A stretch of 49,870 bases of DNA from Chloroflexota bacterium (GCA_013203045.1 JABMQN010000016.1:1-49870); one strand, 5' to 3'. Shown: positions 1 to 10,161, numbered from the stretch's first letter. The notes: generated by a model from the letters alone, not told the origin. Numbers and translations: made by a program.

Positions 1-146
1 TGACGTAACTTAGCGCCGGTCTTGGGAGATTTCTGCTCCAGGGCCTCGACGAAACTCGGGGTAACGGAAAGAATAACCGCTTCCATTATGGAGCAGAAAA
101 ATGAAACGCCAAGCGCAAGAAGTAAATAGAAAATCAGCAAAAACAT
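1..146 (-). CDS. CNNM/DUF21-domain (hemolysin/CorC-like) membrane protein, N-terminus only, runs off the window edge
   Basis: Reverse-strand translation from ATG at 146: MFLLIFYLLLALGVSFFCSIMEAVILSVTPSFVEALEQKSPKTGAKLR, resembling the DUF21 N-terminus (MEA..LS.TPS.VEAL). Confidence 0.7.
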   Translation of the reverse strand, partial: MFLLIFYLLLALGVSFFCSIMEAVILSVTPSFVEALEQKSPKTGAKLR

Positions 147-550
147 GGTATATTGCAGACCTTAGTTAAGTCAACATCGTTCATCGATCTCAGGCTGACA
201 CTGGTACTGGCCTCAAGGTGATTGCATAAGAGTCTTTGCGGTACCCCAATTTTGCATTACATTATAGCAGATAATTCCCATTTAGTGCTAATCTCAGTCT
301 CTTTGCCTCGTGCCGCATTTTTTAAACTCCCAACAATTTATCGCGCTCATACTTTCCCCCTTATTTGGCCGAGAAGTAAAGTGCCTTGTAGAAAAGTAAG
401 ACCTTTGGTGTAAGAGGGATAGCTTGAATTTTTCGTTGGGGTAAACACCACATTTTTCATGTATGGTATCACGCATAGCCCTGAGAAAATGATCTGTCTC
501 CGGCTTCGTAAGTCGTCAGAGATGTTCCGGTTTGCTATAATCACCATATT

Positions 551-1333
551 ATGGAAGAAGACCTGGGAACATTTGATGCTTTTTACAGCATTGTAGCCAA
601 ACTGCGTTCTCCTGATGGATGCCCCTGGGATCGCAAGCAAACCCATGAATCGCTTAAACCATATCTCATTGAAGAAGCCTATGAGACTCTTCAGACGCTT
701 GATGACGGGGATACGAACAAACTGTGCGAAGAGTTGGGCGACCTTCTGCTTCAGATTGGTCTGCATGCCCGGATTGCTGAGGAGTCAGGCGAATTCGAAA
801 TGGCTGATGTTTTGCGTCTTATAAATGAAAAGCTGATTCGAAGGCATCCGCACGTTTTCGGAAATGTTGAGGTTGCCGATGAAAATGAAGTGATGGTCAA
901 TTGGGAGGAAATTAAGCGCGCTGAAGGGAAGATTGAGAAATCGCTTCTGGAAGGAATTCCCCATAACATTCCTTCCCTGGCTTACAGTCAGATAATTCAG
1001 CAGCGTGCTGCCCGTGTTGGATTTGACTGGAATGAAATCGATGGTGTGATGGACAAAGTGAGCGAGGAACTGGAAGAGATAAAAAACGCTGAGAATCATC
1101 AACAGAAAGTATGCGAGTTTGGCGACTTGATCTTCGCGCTCTCGAATGCCGCTCGGTGGATGGATATAGAACTGGAAAGTGCTCTGCGGCAGGCTAACGA
1201 ACGTTTCAGGGAGCGTTTCATGTATATGGAGGAGACAAGTAATAAACGCGGTATTTCGATGAACGGACTCTCCATTGAGGAACTTGATATATTGTGGGAA
1301 GAGGCCAAGCGACAGACTGAAAGAGGGAATTAA
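551..1333 (+). CDS. mazG: MazG family nucleoside triphosphate pyrophosphohydrolase
   Basis: LRSPDGCPWDRKQTHESLKPYLIEEAYE...EELGDLLLQIGLHARIAEE motifs. Confidence 0.95.
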   Translation: MEEDLGTFDAFYSIVAKLRSPDGCPWDRKQTHESLKPYLIEEAYETLQTLDDGDTNKLCEELGDLLLQIGLHARIAEESGEFEMADVLRLINEKLIRRHPHVFGNVEVADENEVMVNWEEIKRAEGKIEKSLLEGIPHNIPSLAYSQIIQQRAARVGFDWNEIDGVMDKVSEELEEIKNAENHQQKVCEFGDLIFALSNAARWMDIELESALRQANERFRERFMYMEETSNKRGISMNGLSIEELDILWEEAKRQTERGN

Positions 1334-1334
1334 T

Positions 1335-1742
1335 ATGTTCAAAAAGGTCCATGTCTTTCGTGTCAAACCAGAACAGGAAGTAATAGGAGAGGTCGGTAAC
1401 TATTGCCGACAGTCCGGTATTAGCTCTGGCGTGGTGATCGGGCTTATAGGGTCGGTTGAAAGTGCTAAACTCAATTTTCTCAAGGAATTACCGGGGAAGT
1501 ATGAAACAGAAACTTATGACGGACCTCTGGAGATAGTATGTGCGCAGGGTTCCATTGCACTAAAAGAGGACGAACTTATCGTGCACATTCACATTCAACT
1601 TTCCTCTCAGGGGTTTTCTCGTGGTGGGCATCTGGTGGAAGCGCAAGTGTTCTCCACTGCGGAAGTAGTCATCGGAGAGCTGGATTATCAACTCCACCGA
1701 TACACGGATGAATATACTGGCCTGAACGAACTACAGTCCTGA
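1335..1742 (+). CDS. PPC/DUF296 domain protein (PCC-domain, DNA-binding-like)
   Basis: MFKKVHVFRVKPEQEVIGEVGNYCRQSGISSGVVIGLIGSVESAKL...HIHIQLS..G...GGHL; ATG at 1335 just after mazG; ORF track start 1275 overlaps mazG. Confidence 0.75.
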   Translation: MFKKVHVFRVKPEQEVIGEVGNYCRQSGISSGVVIGLIGSVESAKLNFLKELPGKYETETYDGPLEIVCAQGSIALKEDELIVHIHIQLSSQGFSRGGHLVEAQVFSTAEVVIGELDYQLHRYTDEYTGLNELQS

Positions 1743-1763
1743 ACAAATAGAGGATTTTCACAA

Positions 1764-2360
1764 ATGCACTCAGTTGTTGATCAGTTGTTCCTTGAACTGA
1801 CTGAAGGGAAGACCGACCGAGAGGCGCGAATAAGTATTTTTGAGAAGATCAGAGATATTCCCTATGCTATAGTCCCCAGGCTAATCAGTGCCGAGAATTA
1901 CCTCGATATATTGAAGATAGGTAAGGGTTCATGTACTCCAAAACATCTTCTTTTAGCTGCACTTTATGAGAAACTCGGATTAACTGTTTTGTTAGCTGTA
2001 TATCCTTTCAAGTGGGCGGATGTTGAGATAGAGTTTCCCTCCCGTCTTAAAAAGCAGGCAGATTCCCTTCCCGATGACTATCACCTTGCCTGTAAAGTGG
2101 AAATTGGTGGGAAACTGGTGCTGGTTGATGCCACGGTTGATTTGCCTTTAAGGATTCTGGGATTGCCGGTGAATAGAGATTGGGATGGGGTAATCGATAT
2201 GCTAATGCCGGTCAATCCGTCCGGTGATGAACAGTTATTTCATCCCTCTGAAGCAGAGTATATAAATAATGTCTTTATTGATGAAGCTCATCTTGCGTTC
2301 TTTGATGAGCTTAATTATTGGCTTGTTGAGGTGAGGAAAACCCTCTCTTGCCCAGAATGA
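1764..2360 (+). CDS. Transglutaminase-like domain protein
   Basis: GSCTPKHLLLAALYEKLGL...HLACKVEIGGKLVLVDATVD, consistent with the Cys-His-Asp transglutaminase-like core. Confidence 0.6.
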   Translation: MHSVVDQLFLELTEGKTDREARISIFEKIRDIPYAIVPRLISAENYLDILKIGKGSCTPKHLLLAALYEKLGLTVLLAVYPFKWADVEIEFPSRLKKQADSLPDDYHLACKVEIGGKLVLVDATVDLPLRILGLPVNRDWDGVIDMLMPVNPSGDEQLFHPSEAEYINNVFIDEAHLAFFDELNYWLVEVRKTLSCPE

Positions 2361-2571
2361 GCCTGCTTATTACCACTGTCTAGCAAAGGTCCTCTAATAC
2401 TTCGTACACTATTTTGTTACCCGATCGTTGCTGAATGATTTGGGTGTTACCCCCACGATAACTTGTATGTCTTCATAATTGAGCAAGGCTAAACGAGAGG
2501 TTATCCTAGGCCTATAGACTTGGGGAAAGTCCGGTCTTATATTGCCCAATTACTGATTGGGGGTTTATTGA

Positions 2572-3564
2572 ATGGGAACGACTAAAGGAAAAAAGTATAA
2601 AAAAATAGCGGTCCTTACCAGTGGTGGAGATGCCCCCGGTATGAATGCCTGTATCCGTGCCGTGACGCGAGGTGCCATGGACCGGGGTGCCGAAGTGCTG
2701 GGAATTAAGCGTGGCTATACAGGTCTTTTTACCAAGAATTTTATAGAACTGAATAGCCGTACGGTGGCGAATACTATCCAGCGGGGCGGCACTATTCTGG
2801 AGAGTTCCCGATGCGAAGAGATGAGGACGCCAGAGGGTCGGAAAATAGCGGCCGGTATATTGCAGGACCTGGGGGTTGATGGCTTGGTTGTTATCGGGGG
2901 AAATGGTTCCTATCGCGGAGCAGCAGCGTTATCAAAGGAAACAAAAACAAGGGTTGTAGGTATTCCCGGGACTATCGATAACGATATTTATGGAACTGAT
3001 TATACTGTTGGCTTTGATACTGCTATTAATACTGCTCTTGAGGCCATTGATCGTATACGAGATACAGCAGATGCTTTCGAGAGAGTTTTCTTTATTGAGG
3101 TAATGGGGAGGAAATCCGGATTTATAGCGCTGGAAGTTGGGATTGCTGGCGGGGCGGAAGAAATACTGATCCCGGAGATCCATATCGAACCGGAACAATT
3201 AGCCATGACTTTGAAACAAAGCTTTGACAAAGGCAAGAGGAGCAGTATTGTGGTCATCGCTGAGGGCAATGAATCGGGCCACACTATTCAAATCGCCCAA
3301 TATATTCAATACCGGCTTAACCTGGACTGCCGGGTCTGCGTGCTAGGGCATTTGCAACGAGGCGGCACACCAACAGCCAGAGACCGAGTGTTGGGCAGCA
3401 GGCTTGGTACGGCGGCTGTAGAGGGTTTGTTTAACGGAAAAAACGGACATGCTGTGGGTGAAGTAGGTGGAGAGATAGTATTCACTTCATTGATTGAATC
3501 GGCGGAAAACACAAAATCACTGGACGTTCTCTCACTGGATGCAAAAAGGGTGCTATCGCTCTAG
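2572..3564 (+). CDS. pfkA: ATP-dependent 6-phosphofructokinase
   Basis: LTSGGDAPGMNACIRAV, GGNGSYRGA, GIPGTIDNDIYGTDYTVGFDTA, LQRGGTPTARDRVLG motifs. Confidence 0.95.
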   Translation: MGTTKGKKYKKIAVLTSGGDAPGMNACIRAVTRGAMDRGAEVLGIKRGYTGLFTKNFIELNSRTVANTIQRGGTILESSRCEEMRTPEGRKIAAGILQDLGVDGLVVIGGNGSYRGAAALSKETKTRVVGIPGTIDNDIYGTDYTVGFDTAINTALEAIDRIRDTADAFERVFFIEVMGRKSGFIALEVGIAGGAEEILIPEIHIEPEQLAMTLKQSFDKGKRSSIVVIAEGNESGHTIQIAQYIQYRLNLDCRVCVLGHLQRGGTPTARDRVLGSRLGTAAVEGLFNGKNGHAVGEVGGEIVFTSLIESAENTKSLDVLSLDAKRVLSL

Positions 3565-3607
3565 AAGATTATATGAAGGATTGGATGACATAAGCGGGAG
3601 AAGATAA

Positions 3608-4657
3608 ATGATGAGAGATCTCACGATAGGCAAAACGCGAGGATTACAGCAGCTTTCAAATTCTAATGGGATTTTTACTATTTGCTCTCTTGACCATCGA
3701 AGATCACTGAGAAAGATGATGGGCAATGGAAATGCCTGGAATATTACTTATGAAACAATGGTAGATTTTAAACTCGATTTGTGTGAAGCACTGGCATCGC
3801 ATTCAAGCGGCGTTTTGCTTGATCCGATTTATGGTGCCAGCCAGGCAATTGCTGCCAATGTGATTCCTGGCGAAACTGGTCTTATGATGAGTTTGGAAAC
3901 TCCCGATAGTGATGTTTACGGTAATGATGGAAATAATGCTGAGGAACTTGTTGACTGGACTATTGACAAAGTGAAGACTATCGGTGCATCGGGGGTGAAA
4001 TTTCCCTTATACTACCGACCTGACCTGCCCAATATTGCTTCGGATCAATTGAATACCGTAACCAGATCTGCCTATGAATGTAAGAAGGCTGACCTTGCCC
4101 TGTTCCTTGGTCCCAAGAATTACATTGTGAAAGAACTGGAAAGAGATAATTGGGAATATGCCCGTAAGAAACCGGACCTTGCCATAGATACAGTTCATCA
4201 ACTTTCCAAGCTGCCCATCGATGTGCTTAAGGTTGAGTTCCCTGTAGAAATGGCCTATGAACAAGATGGGAATCGGATGCTTGATATTTGTCAGCAGTTA
4301 AATGCAGCGTCGTCGGTTCCCTGGGTACTGCTTAGTGGTGGAGTTAGTTTTGAAATATTTTGCCAGCAGTTGGAGATAGCCTGCAAGGCAGGAGCTTCAG
4401 GATTCCTAGCAGGACGTGCTCTATGGCAGGAAGCGGCAAATATGCCTAATCGTGACAGGTTCAAATTCCTGGAGAAAGTTGCTGTGGATAGAATGAAACA
4501 ACTTTCAGAGATGGCTAATACTTATGCGAAGCCATGGTACAGTAAGTTTGAGACGTGCAATAACTACCTTTACCCAGATCTCAGTATGGAGTGGGAACAG
4601 GATTGTCAGTCTCAGGAATCGATCACGACCAGGCAAACCCCGATGCTACATAATTGA
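3608..4657 (+). CDS. Tagatose 1,6-diphosphate aldolase-like class I aldolase (LacD family)
   Basis: GLQQLSNSNGIFTICSLDHRRSLRKMM...VKFPLYYRPD...VLKVEFPVE...LSGGVSFEIFCQQLEIACKAGASGFLAGRALWQEA. Confidence 0.8.
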   Translation: MMRDLTIGKTRGLQQLSNSNGIFTICSLDHRRSLRKMMGNGNAWNITYETMVDFKLDLCEALASHSSGVLLDPIYGASQAIAANVIPGETGLMMSLETPDSDVYGNDGNNAEELVDWTIDKVKTIGASGVKFPLYYRPDLPNIASDQLNTVTRSAYECKKADLALFLGPKNYIVKELERDNWEYARKKPDLAIDTVHQLSKLPIDVLKVEFPVEMAYEQDGNRMLDICQQLNAASSVPWVLLSGGVSFEIFCQQLEIACKAGASGFLAGRALWQEAANMPNRDRFKFLEKVAVDRMKQLSEMANTYAKPWYSKFETCNNYLYPDLSMEWEQDCQSQESITTRQTPMLHN

Positions 4658-4697
4658 ATTTGGACATTAGTGTTGTGTCAATCATGATTTGACGCCT

Positions 4698-4780
4698 TGT
4701 CATTCTGAGGGAGTCCGACCAGGGCGACCGAAGAATCTCCCCGGTTGACAGTGAGATTCTTCGCTTTGCTCAGAATGACA
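4698..4780. repeat. Intergenic imperfect palindrome, 'TGTCATTCTGAG..GAAGAATCTC..GAGATTCTTC..CTCAGAATGACA' family
   Basis: 4698-4709 pairs with 4769-4780, and 4730-4739 pairs with 4753-4762; second copy at 14827-14904. Confidence 0.85.
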
Positions 4781-4799
4781 TTTCAAATGTGACATGACA

Positions 4800-6281
4800 C
4801 TAGCCTTTTATGACCCCGATCGGTCTGGCTTTTAAAACCTTGCGTGATATCCCGGCTCCATCAGCCACATTGACCACTTCTGCTACATCTTTGTATGCTG
4901 CGGAAGCCTCCTCTACCAGAGATGCTCTGTTTGCCACTTTAAACACTATTCCCTTTGCATGAAGTTTATCGGTGATATCGGAAGCAGAGAATTCCCTTTT
5001 GGCTGCAGAACGGCTTCTAATTCTTCCCGCACCGTGACAGGTAGAACCGAAAGTCTCCTCCATAGCGCACTCCGTTCCCACCGCTACGTAAGAATAACGG
5101 CCCATATCGCCCGGGATGAGTACCGGCTGGCCGATACCTTTGTAAGCATTTGGCACATCCGTATGACCGGCAGGAAAGGCCCGTGTCGCCCCTTTGCGAT
5201 GCACGCATACGGATAGCTTCTTGCCGTCCACTTTGTGTTCTTCTATCTTGGCAATATTGTGAGCAACATCGTAGATGAGCCGCAGGCCAAGTTCCCGGGG
5301 ACTCTGGCCGAAGATGTTGGATAGCGTTTGCCTGGTCCAATGTGTGATGCACTGGCGGTTTGCCCAGGCGTAGTTCGCGGCGCAAGCCATAGCTGCCAGA
5401 TATGCCTGTCCTTCCGGGGAGCGAACGGGGGCGCAAGCGAGTTGACGATCAGGCAATTCGATATCGTATTTTTTTACAGCCATGCCCATGGTTTTAAGGT
5501 AATCATCGCAGACCTGATAGCCGAATCCTCGCGATCCGGTATGAATAAGAATTAGTATTTGGCCTGTTTGTTCTACACCAAAAGCTCTGGCCGCTGCTTG
5601 TTCGTAAATCTCGTCTACTACCTGAATTTCTAAAAAGTGGTTTCCGGAACCGAGCGTACCCAACTGGGGAAGACCACGCTTTTTAGCTTTTTCACTAACT
5701 TGCTCCGGATCCGCACCTTTCAGGCAGCCATTATCTTCGATAAAGTCAAGGTCTTCCTTATCCCCGAACCCTTCCTCAACTGCCCATCTGGCACCGTTAC
5801 GCAGGACTTTATTTAATTGATTGCCTTTGAGTCTGATTCTCCCTTCAGAACCAACTCCTGAGGGGATGTTTACAAACAACTGTGCGATTATATCTTCTAT
5901 TTTGGGTTTAATGTCCTTTTCAGTCAGATTCGAAGCTACAAGCCGAACACCGCAGTTGATATCAAATCCAACACCGCCGGGTGAAACTACTCCATCACTG
6001 ACTCTGGTAGCGGCAACTCCTCCAATGGGGAATCCGTAACCCCAGTGGATATCCGGCATGGCCATTGATTTGCCGATAATCCCTGGCAGAAAAGCAACAT
6101 TGGCAACTTGTTCTGGCGACTTATCTTCACCAATTTGATTGAGCATGTTTTCGTCAGCGTATATTAGTCCGGGCACTCGCATACCGGGCTTAAAATCCAT
6201 ATCGATTTCCCAACGGAAATTATCGATTCTTTTAAGTGAATCGTTCCAGCGTGAGGTCATTTGAGGGTTACCTTCAGACAT
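4800..6281 (-). CDS. rtcB: RNA-splicing ligase RtcB
   Basis: VAFLPGIIGKSMAMPDIHWGYGFPIGGVAA, GGVGFDINCGVRL, GTLGSGNHFLEIQ, HTGSRGFGYQV, HNIAKIEEH motifs. Confidence 0.95.
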   Translation of the reverse strand: MSEGNPQMTSRWNDSLKRIDNFRWEIDMDFKPGMRVPGLIYADENMLNQIGEDKSPEQVANVAFLPGIIGKSMAMPDIHWGYGFPIGGVAATRVSDGVVSPGGVGFDINCGVRLVASNLTEKDIKPKIEDIIAQLFVNIPSGVGSEGRIRLKGNQLNKVLRNGARWAVEEGFGDKEDLDFIEDNGCLKGADPEQVSEKAKKRGLPQLGTLGSGNHFLEIQVVDEIYEQAAARAFGVEQTGQILILIHTGSRGFGYQVCDDYLKTMGMAVKKYDIELPDRQLACAPVRSPEGQAYLAAMACAANYAWANRQCITHWTRQTLSNIFGQSPRELGLRLIYDVAHNIAKIEEHKVDGKKLSVCVHRKGATRAFPAGHTDVPNAYKGIGQPVLIPGDMGRYSYVAVGTECAMEETFGSTCHGAGRIRSRSAAKREFSASDITDKLHAKGIVFKVANRASLVEEASAAYKDVAEVVNVADGAGISRKVLKARPIGVIKG

Positions 6282-6687
6282 CCAGGATTATGTGCGCTCT
6301 GAATCCGTCTTCTTCTCTGAGTTTGAGCATGTGGTAGGTAGCGGCTTTGACTTGTGTTTTGAGGTTGTGGCGAGCCGGGTCAACTTGTTCGCCGTAGACA
6401 ATGGCATTTAGCTGTTCCTTGCCCAGGTGGATTATCTCAAATCTGCTGAAGATGAGGTTTTCTGCATCGAAGAGATAAAGCAATTCATTGAGCCATGTAA
6501 CCAATAGCTCTTCCTGATCAGGAGCTTCGACGGTGATCTCCTGACTATCCACCTCCACTACCATGTCGAGATCAGCAATCAGGCTGAACATACCATGGGC
6601 GGCGTTTATGAATACGTCCCTGACGCTATCACCGCGAGCTATAATTCCTACATCAGCAGTATGATCGATGATCTCATATTCTATCAT
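6274..6687 (-). CDS. Archease
   Basis: MIEYEIIDHTADVGIIARGDSVRDVFINAAHGMFSL...TWLNELLYLFDAENLIFSRFEI...VKAATYHML; overlaps rtcB start. Confidence 0.95.
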   Translation of the reverse strand: MIEYEIIDHTADVGIIARGDSVRDVFINAAHGMFSLIADLDMVVEVDSQEITVEAPDQEELLVTWLNELLYLFDAENLIFSRFEIIHLGKEQLNAIVYGEQVDPARHNLKTQVKAATYHMLKLREEDGFRAHIILDV

Positions 6688-6718
6688 GGCAGATGCATTA
6701 TACCAGATAATTTAAAAA

Positions 6719-7228
6719 ATGAAAGAGGCCATTATTCGTGATATGATTGAATCTGTGAAATCGATATTTATCGCGGATGCCAATGTAGGCAAACTGGCCA
6801 AAAGGCTGAGGATGCTGGGATTCGATACGCTTTTTGTAAGTGGAATTGATGATAATGAACTGATACGAATAGCACTGAATGAGGGGAGAATTATTCTGAC
6901 AAAAGATAGGGGTATACTGCATCGCAGGATTGTTTCAATTGGAAAGGTACGGGCTCTTTTGATCGAGTCCGATAAGATAAGAGAACAGATCAGTCAGGTG
7001 GTCCGGACATTGGGTTTAGGCCCGGACTTCGATACATTTTCTCTCTGTATGGAATGCAATGAACCTCTAGAGCACAGGGAAAAAGAAGAAGTTCATGAGC
7101 TAGTGCCTCCATATGTGAGGAAAACCCAGGACCAGTACATGCAGTGTCCGCGTTGCGAGCGCATTTACTGGAGAGGAACGCATTGGGAAAAGATGTCTAA
7201 AGAGCTTGAGGGCCTATCTACTGGCTAA
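6719..7228 (+). CDS. Mut7-C RNase-like domain protein
   Basis: FIADANVGKLAKRLRMLGFDTLFV...ILTKDRGIL...CMECNEPL...CPRCERIYWRGTHWEKM (PIN-like plus zinc ribbon). Confidence 0.9.
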   Translation: MKEAIIRDMIESVKSIFIADANVGKLAKRLRMLGFDTLFVSGIDDNELIRIALNEGRIILTKDRGILHRRIVSIGKVRALLIESDKIREQISQVVRTLGLGPDFDTFSLCMECNEPLEHREKEEVHELVPPYVRKTQDQYMQCPRCERIYWRGTHWEKMSKELEGLSTG

Positions 7229-7281
7229 CATACGTGATCAGGGCAATCGAATCTTGAATGTGTATAGGCTGGAAGATGGAT

Positions 7282-7357
7282 ATGTCATTCCGGCCGCCGA
7301 GCCGGAATCCATTGCCCTTCTACCCCTCTGGATTCTGACTTTCGCCAGAATGACATG
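7282..7357. repeat. Intergenic imperfect palindrome (ATGTCATTC...GAATGACAT)
   Basis: Terminal inverted repeats 7282-7290 / 7349-7357 with CCGGAATCC and GGATTCTG interior blocks. Confidence 0.7.
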
Positions 7358-7466
7358 TTTGGATACCTTCATCTTACGCAAAGTCCCGGACGGTCAATTA
7401 GATGCGATTGCCCTGCATACGTCGGTGAGTGGTGTTCAGCAAACCTGGCTTTTGTGATAGAATCGA

Positions 7467-8309
7467 GTGAGTAATACGATGAAGAAAGCTGGCATACTTT
7501 TTAACGCGAGAATTGCAGCAGCCAAAAGCTTTGCTCCGATGCTACAGGAGAATCTGGAAAAAGAAGGTATATCGATCTGGAGTTGCGCCGCCTCGGATGA
7601 GGCTAGAGCCAGGGCAAAACTCTCTGGAACCAAAATAATCCTTAGTCTAGGTGGCGATGGCACGATGTTGCGAGTGGCACGTCTGGCTGCACAGGAGGGT
7701 ATTCCCATTCTGGGGATAAACATGGGTAATCTCGGTTTTACAACCGAACTCACTGCGGACGGAGCATTGGAGAGAATTCCTAATTTTTTAACTGGAGAGG
7801 GATGGATTGATGAACGGGCAATGCTTCAGGTAGAACTGCCACTGCATGGGGATTCTTCAACATATCATGCGTTAAACGATGTGGTTGTTGCTCGTGGTTC
7901 GACTGTTAGGGTAATAAAAGTAAGGGCGGCCGTTAGTGGACAGCCAATGACAACATATAGAGCTGATGGCGTTATTGTGGCAACTGCAACTGGAAGTACC
8001 GGATATTCACTGGCTGCCGGTGGCCCCATTTTGTTCCCGAACGCAAAAGAGTTTTTACTTACACCGATATCACCGCATTTAGGATTAAGTGCCGCACTGG
8101 TCCTTTCTCCTGATGCTGTTGTTGAGCTTGATGTGCAAACGGCTCATGAAGCTAGAGTAAGCATTGATGGACAAGTAGAATTGCCATTGAGAAGTGTGGA
8201 TACAATAAGGGTGACGCGGAGTCCTTACACAACAAAGCTATTGAGAATTCAGCCGCAATCGTTTTTCTACCAAACCTTGTTGGAGAGGTTGGGTGGCAAA
8301 GGGGGATAA
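7467..8309 (+). CDS. nadK: NAD(+)/NADH kinase
   Basis: LSLGGDGTMLRVARLAAQEGIPILGINMGNLGFTTEL; ADGVIVATATGSTGYSLAAGGPIL; ATG at 7479 is an alternative start. Confidence 0.95.
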   Translation: MSNTMKKAGILFNARIAAAKSFAPMLQENLEKEGISIWSCAASDEARARAKLSGTKIILSLGGDGTMLRVARLAAQEGIPILGINMGNLGFTTELTADGALERIPNFLTGEGWIDERAMLQVELPLHGDSSTYHALNDVVVARGSTVRVIKVRAAVSGQPMTTYRADGVIVATATGSTGYSLAAGGPILFPNAKEFLLTPISPHLGLSAALVLSPDAVVELDVQTAHEARVSIDGQVELPLRSVDTIRVTRSPYTTKLLRIQPQSFFYQTLLERLGGKGG

Positions 8310-8312
8310 CCA

Positions 8313-8789
8313 ATGAAAGCTGAAAAAGCAAGAATCGATGATGTACCTCGGATACATAAACTGGTCAATAGCTTTGGTTCACAAGGACTAATGTTACCAC
8401 GCCCTTTGAGCGAAATTTATGAGAATATGAGAGATTTCTATGTTGTTCGGGAAGATGGCGAAGTGGTTGGTTGCGGAGCACTTCATATCTGTTGGGAGGA
8501 CCTTCTGGAAGTCAAATCGGTCGCTGTTCTTGAGGGTAATCAAGGCAAAGGGGTTGGTTCTATTCTGGTGAATGCGTGCCTTGAGGAAGCGAAAAGTCTG
8601 GATGTGGCGGAAGTCTTCGTGTTGACGTATGAACCGGATTTCTTTGTAAGGTTTGGATTTAAACAAATTGATCTTATGGATCTGCCCAGAAAAGTGTGGG
8701 GAGAGTGCCAGAGGTGTCCCAAATATCCGGATTGTGATGAGAATGCAATGGTATTGAAATTGAAACCTCAATCGAAGGCAAAATGGTGA
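8313..8789 (+). CDS. GNAT N-acetyltransferase, short ArgA-type (N-acetylglutamate synthase-like)
   Basis: MKAEKARIDDVPRIHKLVNSF..QGLMLPRPLSEIYENMRDFYVVREDGEVVGCGALH...GNQGKGVGSILVN...CQRCPKYPDCDENAMV. Confidence 0.85.
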   Translation: MKAEKARIDDVPRIHKLVNSFGSQGLMLPRPLSEIYENMRDFYVVREDGEVVGCGALHICWEDLLEVKSVAVLEGNQGKGVGSILVNACLEEAKSLDVAEVFVLTYEPDFFVRFGFKQIDLMDLPRKVWGECQRCPKYPDCDENAMVLKLKPQSKAKW

Positions 8790-9313
8790 TGGCTATCGAA
8801 GAAATACTGGCCAGCAAAAAACCTTACGAAGGCCGAATACTTAATCTGCGTGTCGATACGGTGATGAAGCCATCGGGTACGGTGACGACGCGTGAAATAG
8901 TGGAGCATACAGATTCTGTTGTTGTCGTTGCTGTGGATGGGGAGGCCAATGTCTTGTTGGTTCGACAATATCGTAGTGCTTTAGGCAAAGTGCTTGTTGA
9001 GTTGCCGGCAGGCAAGACTGAGCCAAATGAACATCACTTGCAGACAGCCCATCGTGAACTACAAGAGGAAACCGGATATGCTGCTAAAGACATGGAAGAA
9101 CTCGGCGGTTTCTATGCCGGTCCGGGATACTCGACTGAATATTTGCACCTTTATCATGCATCTGATTTGGCATTGACCAAGGAACAACCTCATCCCGACG
9201 AGATAATGGATGTATTTCGCGTTCCACTATCAGACATCCCGGCAATGATCGAGAAGGGTGATATCTGCGATGCCAAGAGTGTAGCGGGGTTGCTGCGGGT
9301 AATACATAAGTAA
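8783..9313 (+). CDS. NUDIX hydrolase (ADP-ribose pyrophosphatase-like)
   Basis: NUDIX box GKTEPNEHHLQTAHRELQEETGY. Confidence 0.92.
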   Translation: MVMAIEEILASKKPYEGRILNLRVDTVMKPSGTVTTREIVEHTDSVVVVAVDGEANVLLVRQYRSALGKVLVELPAGKTEPNEHHLQTAHRELQEETGYAAKDMEELGGFYAGPGYSTEYLHLYHASDLALTKEQPHPDEIMDVFRVPLSDIPAMIEKGDICDAKSVAGLLRVIHK

Positions 9314-9607
9314 CAACCAAGATCCTCTGAATGTAAGCCCCATAGACACTTGGTCCCTGCAAATAATTAGTATTCTCTGGGCCCGTCTTTCACCATTTGA
9401 AGATACTTATACAATGAATTGAGTGATTGATCAATCATCTGTCCGATAAGCATGGGGGCATACCCTTAGCGCAAAATACGAGCGTACCCTCTTCCCATCA
9501 AGAATCAAGCTCATTATATTCAGAACTGTTTGTTGTCTAGTTACACCGAATACAGAATGCGTCAACTAACCATACATCAAACAAAACAACAATTTTAGGA
9601 GGGGAAG

Positions 9608-10018
9608 ATGAAAAAGATCGTTGTAATGGTGGGACTGGTCCTGGTGCTGGCGTTGGCTGGTGTTGTGGGGTGTGGTGGTGATGGTGGTGACACATTAAGT
9701 CCCGAGGACACTTGTAGGAAGAGCTTGGAAGCACTGGGGAACGAAGATTATGATAAGAGTTTCAGCTATTGGGTCAAAGACGAAGAAACCATGAAGGATG
9801 TTGAAAGAGCAAAAACCATGCTCAAAGATGCATCTATTGAAGTTTCTAATATAGAAACTACTTTGATATCTGAAAGCTCAGATGAAGCGGTGGTAAAAGT
9901 TACCTATGATATGGAGATGGATTGGATGGGAGAGGTGGACAAGTATAGTGAGGAAGATACCATGAATTTAGTTAAAGTAGACGGCAAGTGGTTAATTGAG
10001 TCAAATGAGGGAGACTAA
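9608..10018 (+). CDS. Small lipoprotein with DUF4878-like domain
   Basis: MKKIVVMVGLVLVLALAGVVGCGG lipobox signal peptide; RBS aggagggg upstream; 'DDGKWLI'-like ending VKVDGKWLIESN. Confidence 0.65.
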   Translation: MKKIVVMVGLVLVLALAGVVGCGGDGGDTLSPEDTCRKSLEALGNEDYDKSFSYWVKDEETMKDVERAKTMLKDASIEVSNIETTLISESSDEAVVKVTYDMEMDWMGEVDKYSEEDTMNLVKVDGKWLIESNEGD

Positions 10019-10161
10019 TAGCTATTGTATTACTGTGAAAACTAGATACTATCCGTAGATTGAGAGAGGATTGGCCGGTATAAGAAGGATTTCCATGGGT
10101 CGTGGATTTTGACTATCGCCATCGTTTCGCTGTGTCAATCTAAACGAACAGAGGGTTTGTA

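Noticed and set aside
222-766. Short ORFs 222..413 (+), 294..476 (-) and 347..766 (-)
   Set aside because: No recognisable family; overlapping in opposite frames; the 347..766 ORF runs antisense into the mazG start.
785-1366. 193-aa antisense ORF opposite mazG
   Set aside because: Fully antisense to a clear MazG gene; composition looks like a mirror of a coding strand.
7206-7457. 83-aa ORF between Mut7-C and nadK
   Set aside because: Largely overlaps the intergenic palindrome at 7282-7357 and shows no protein family features.
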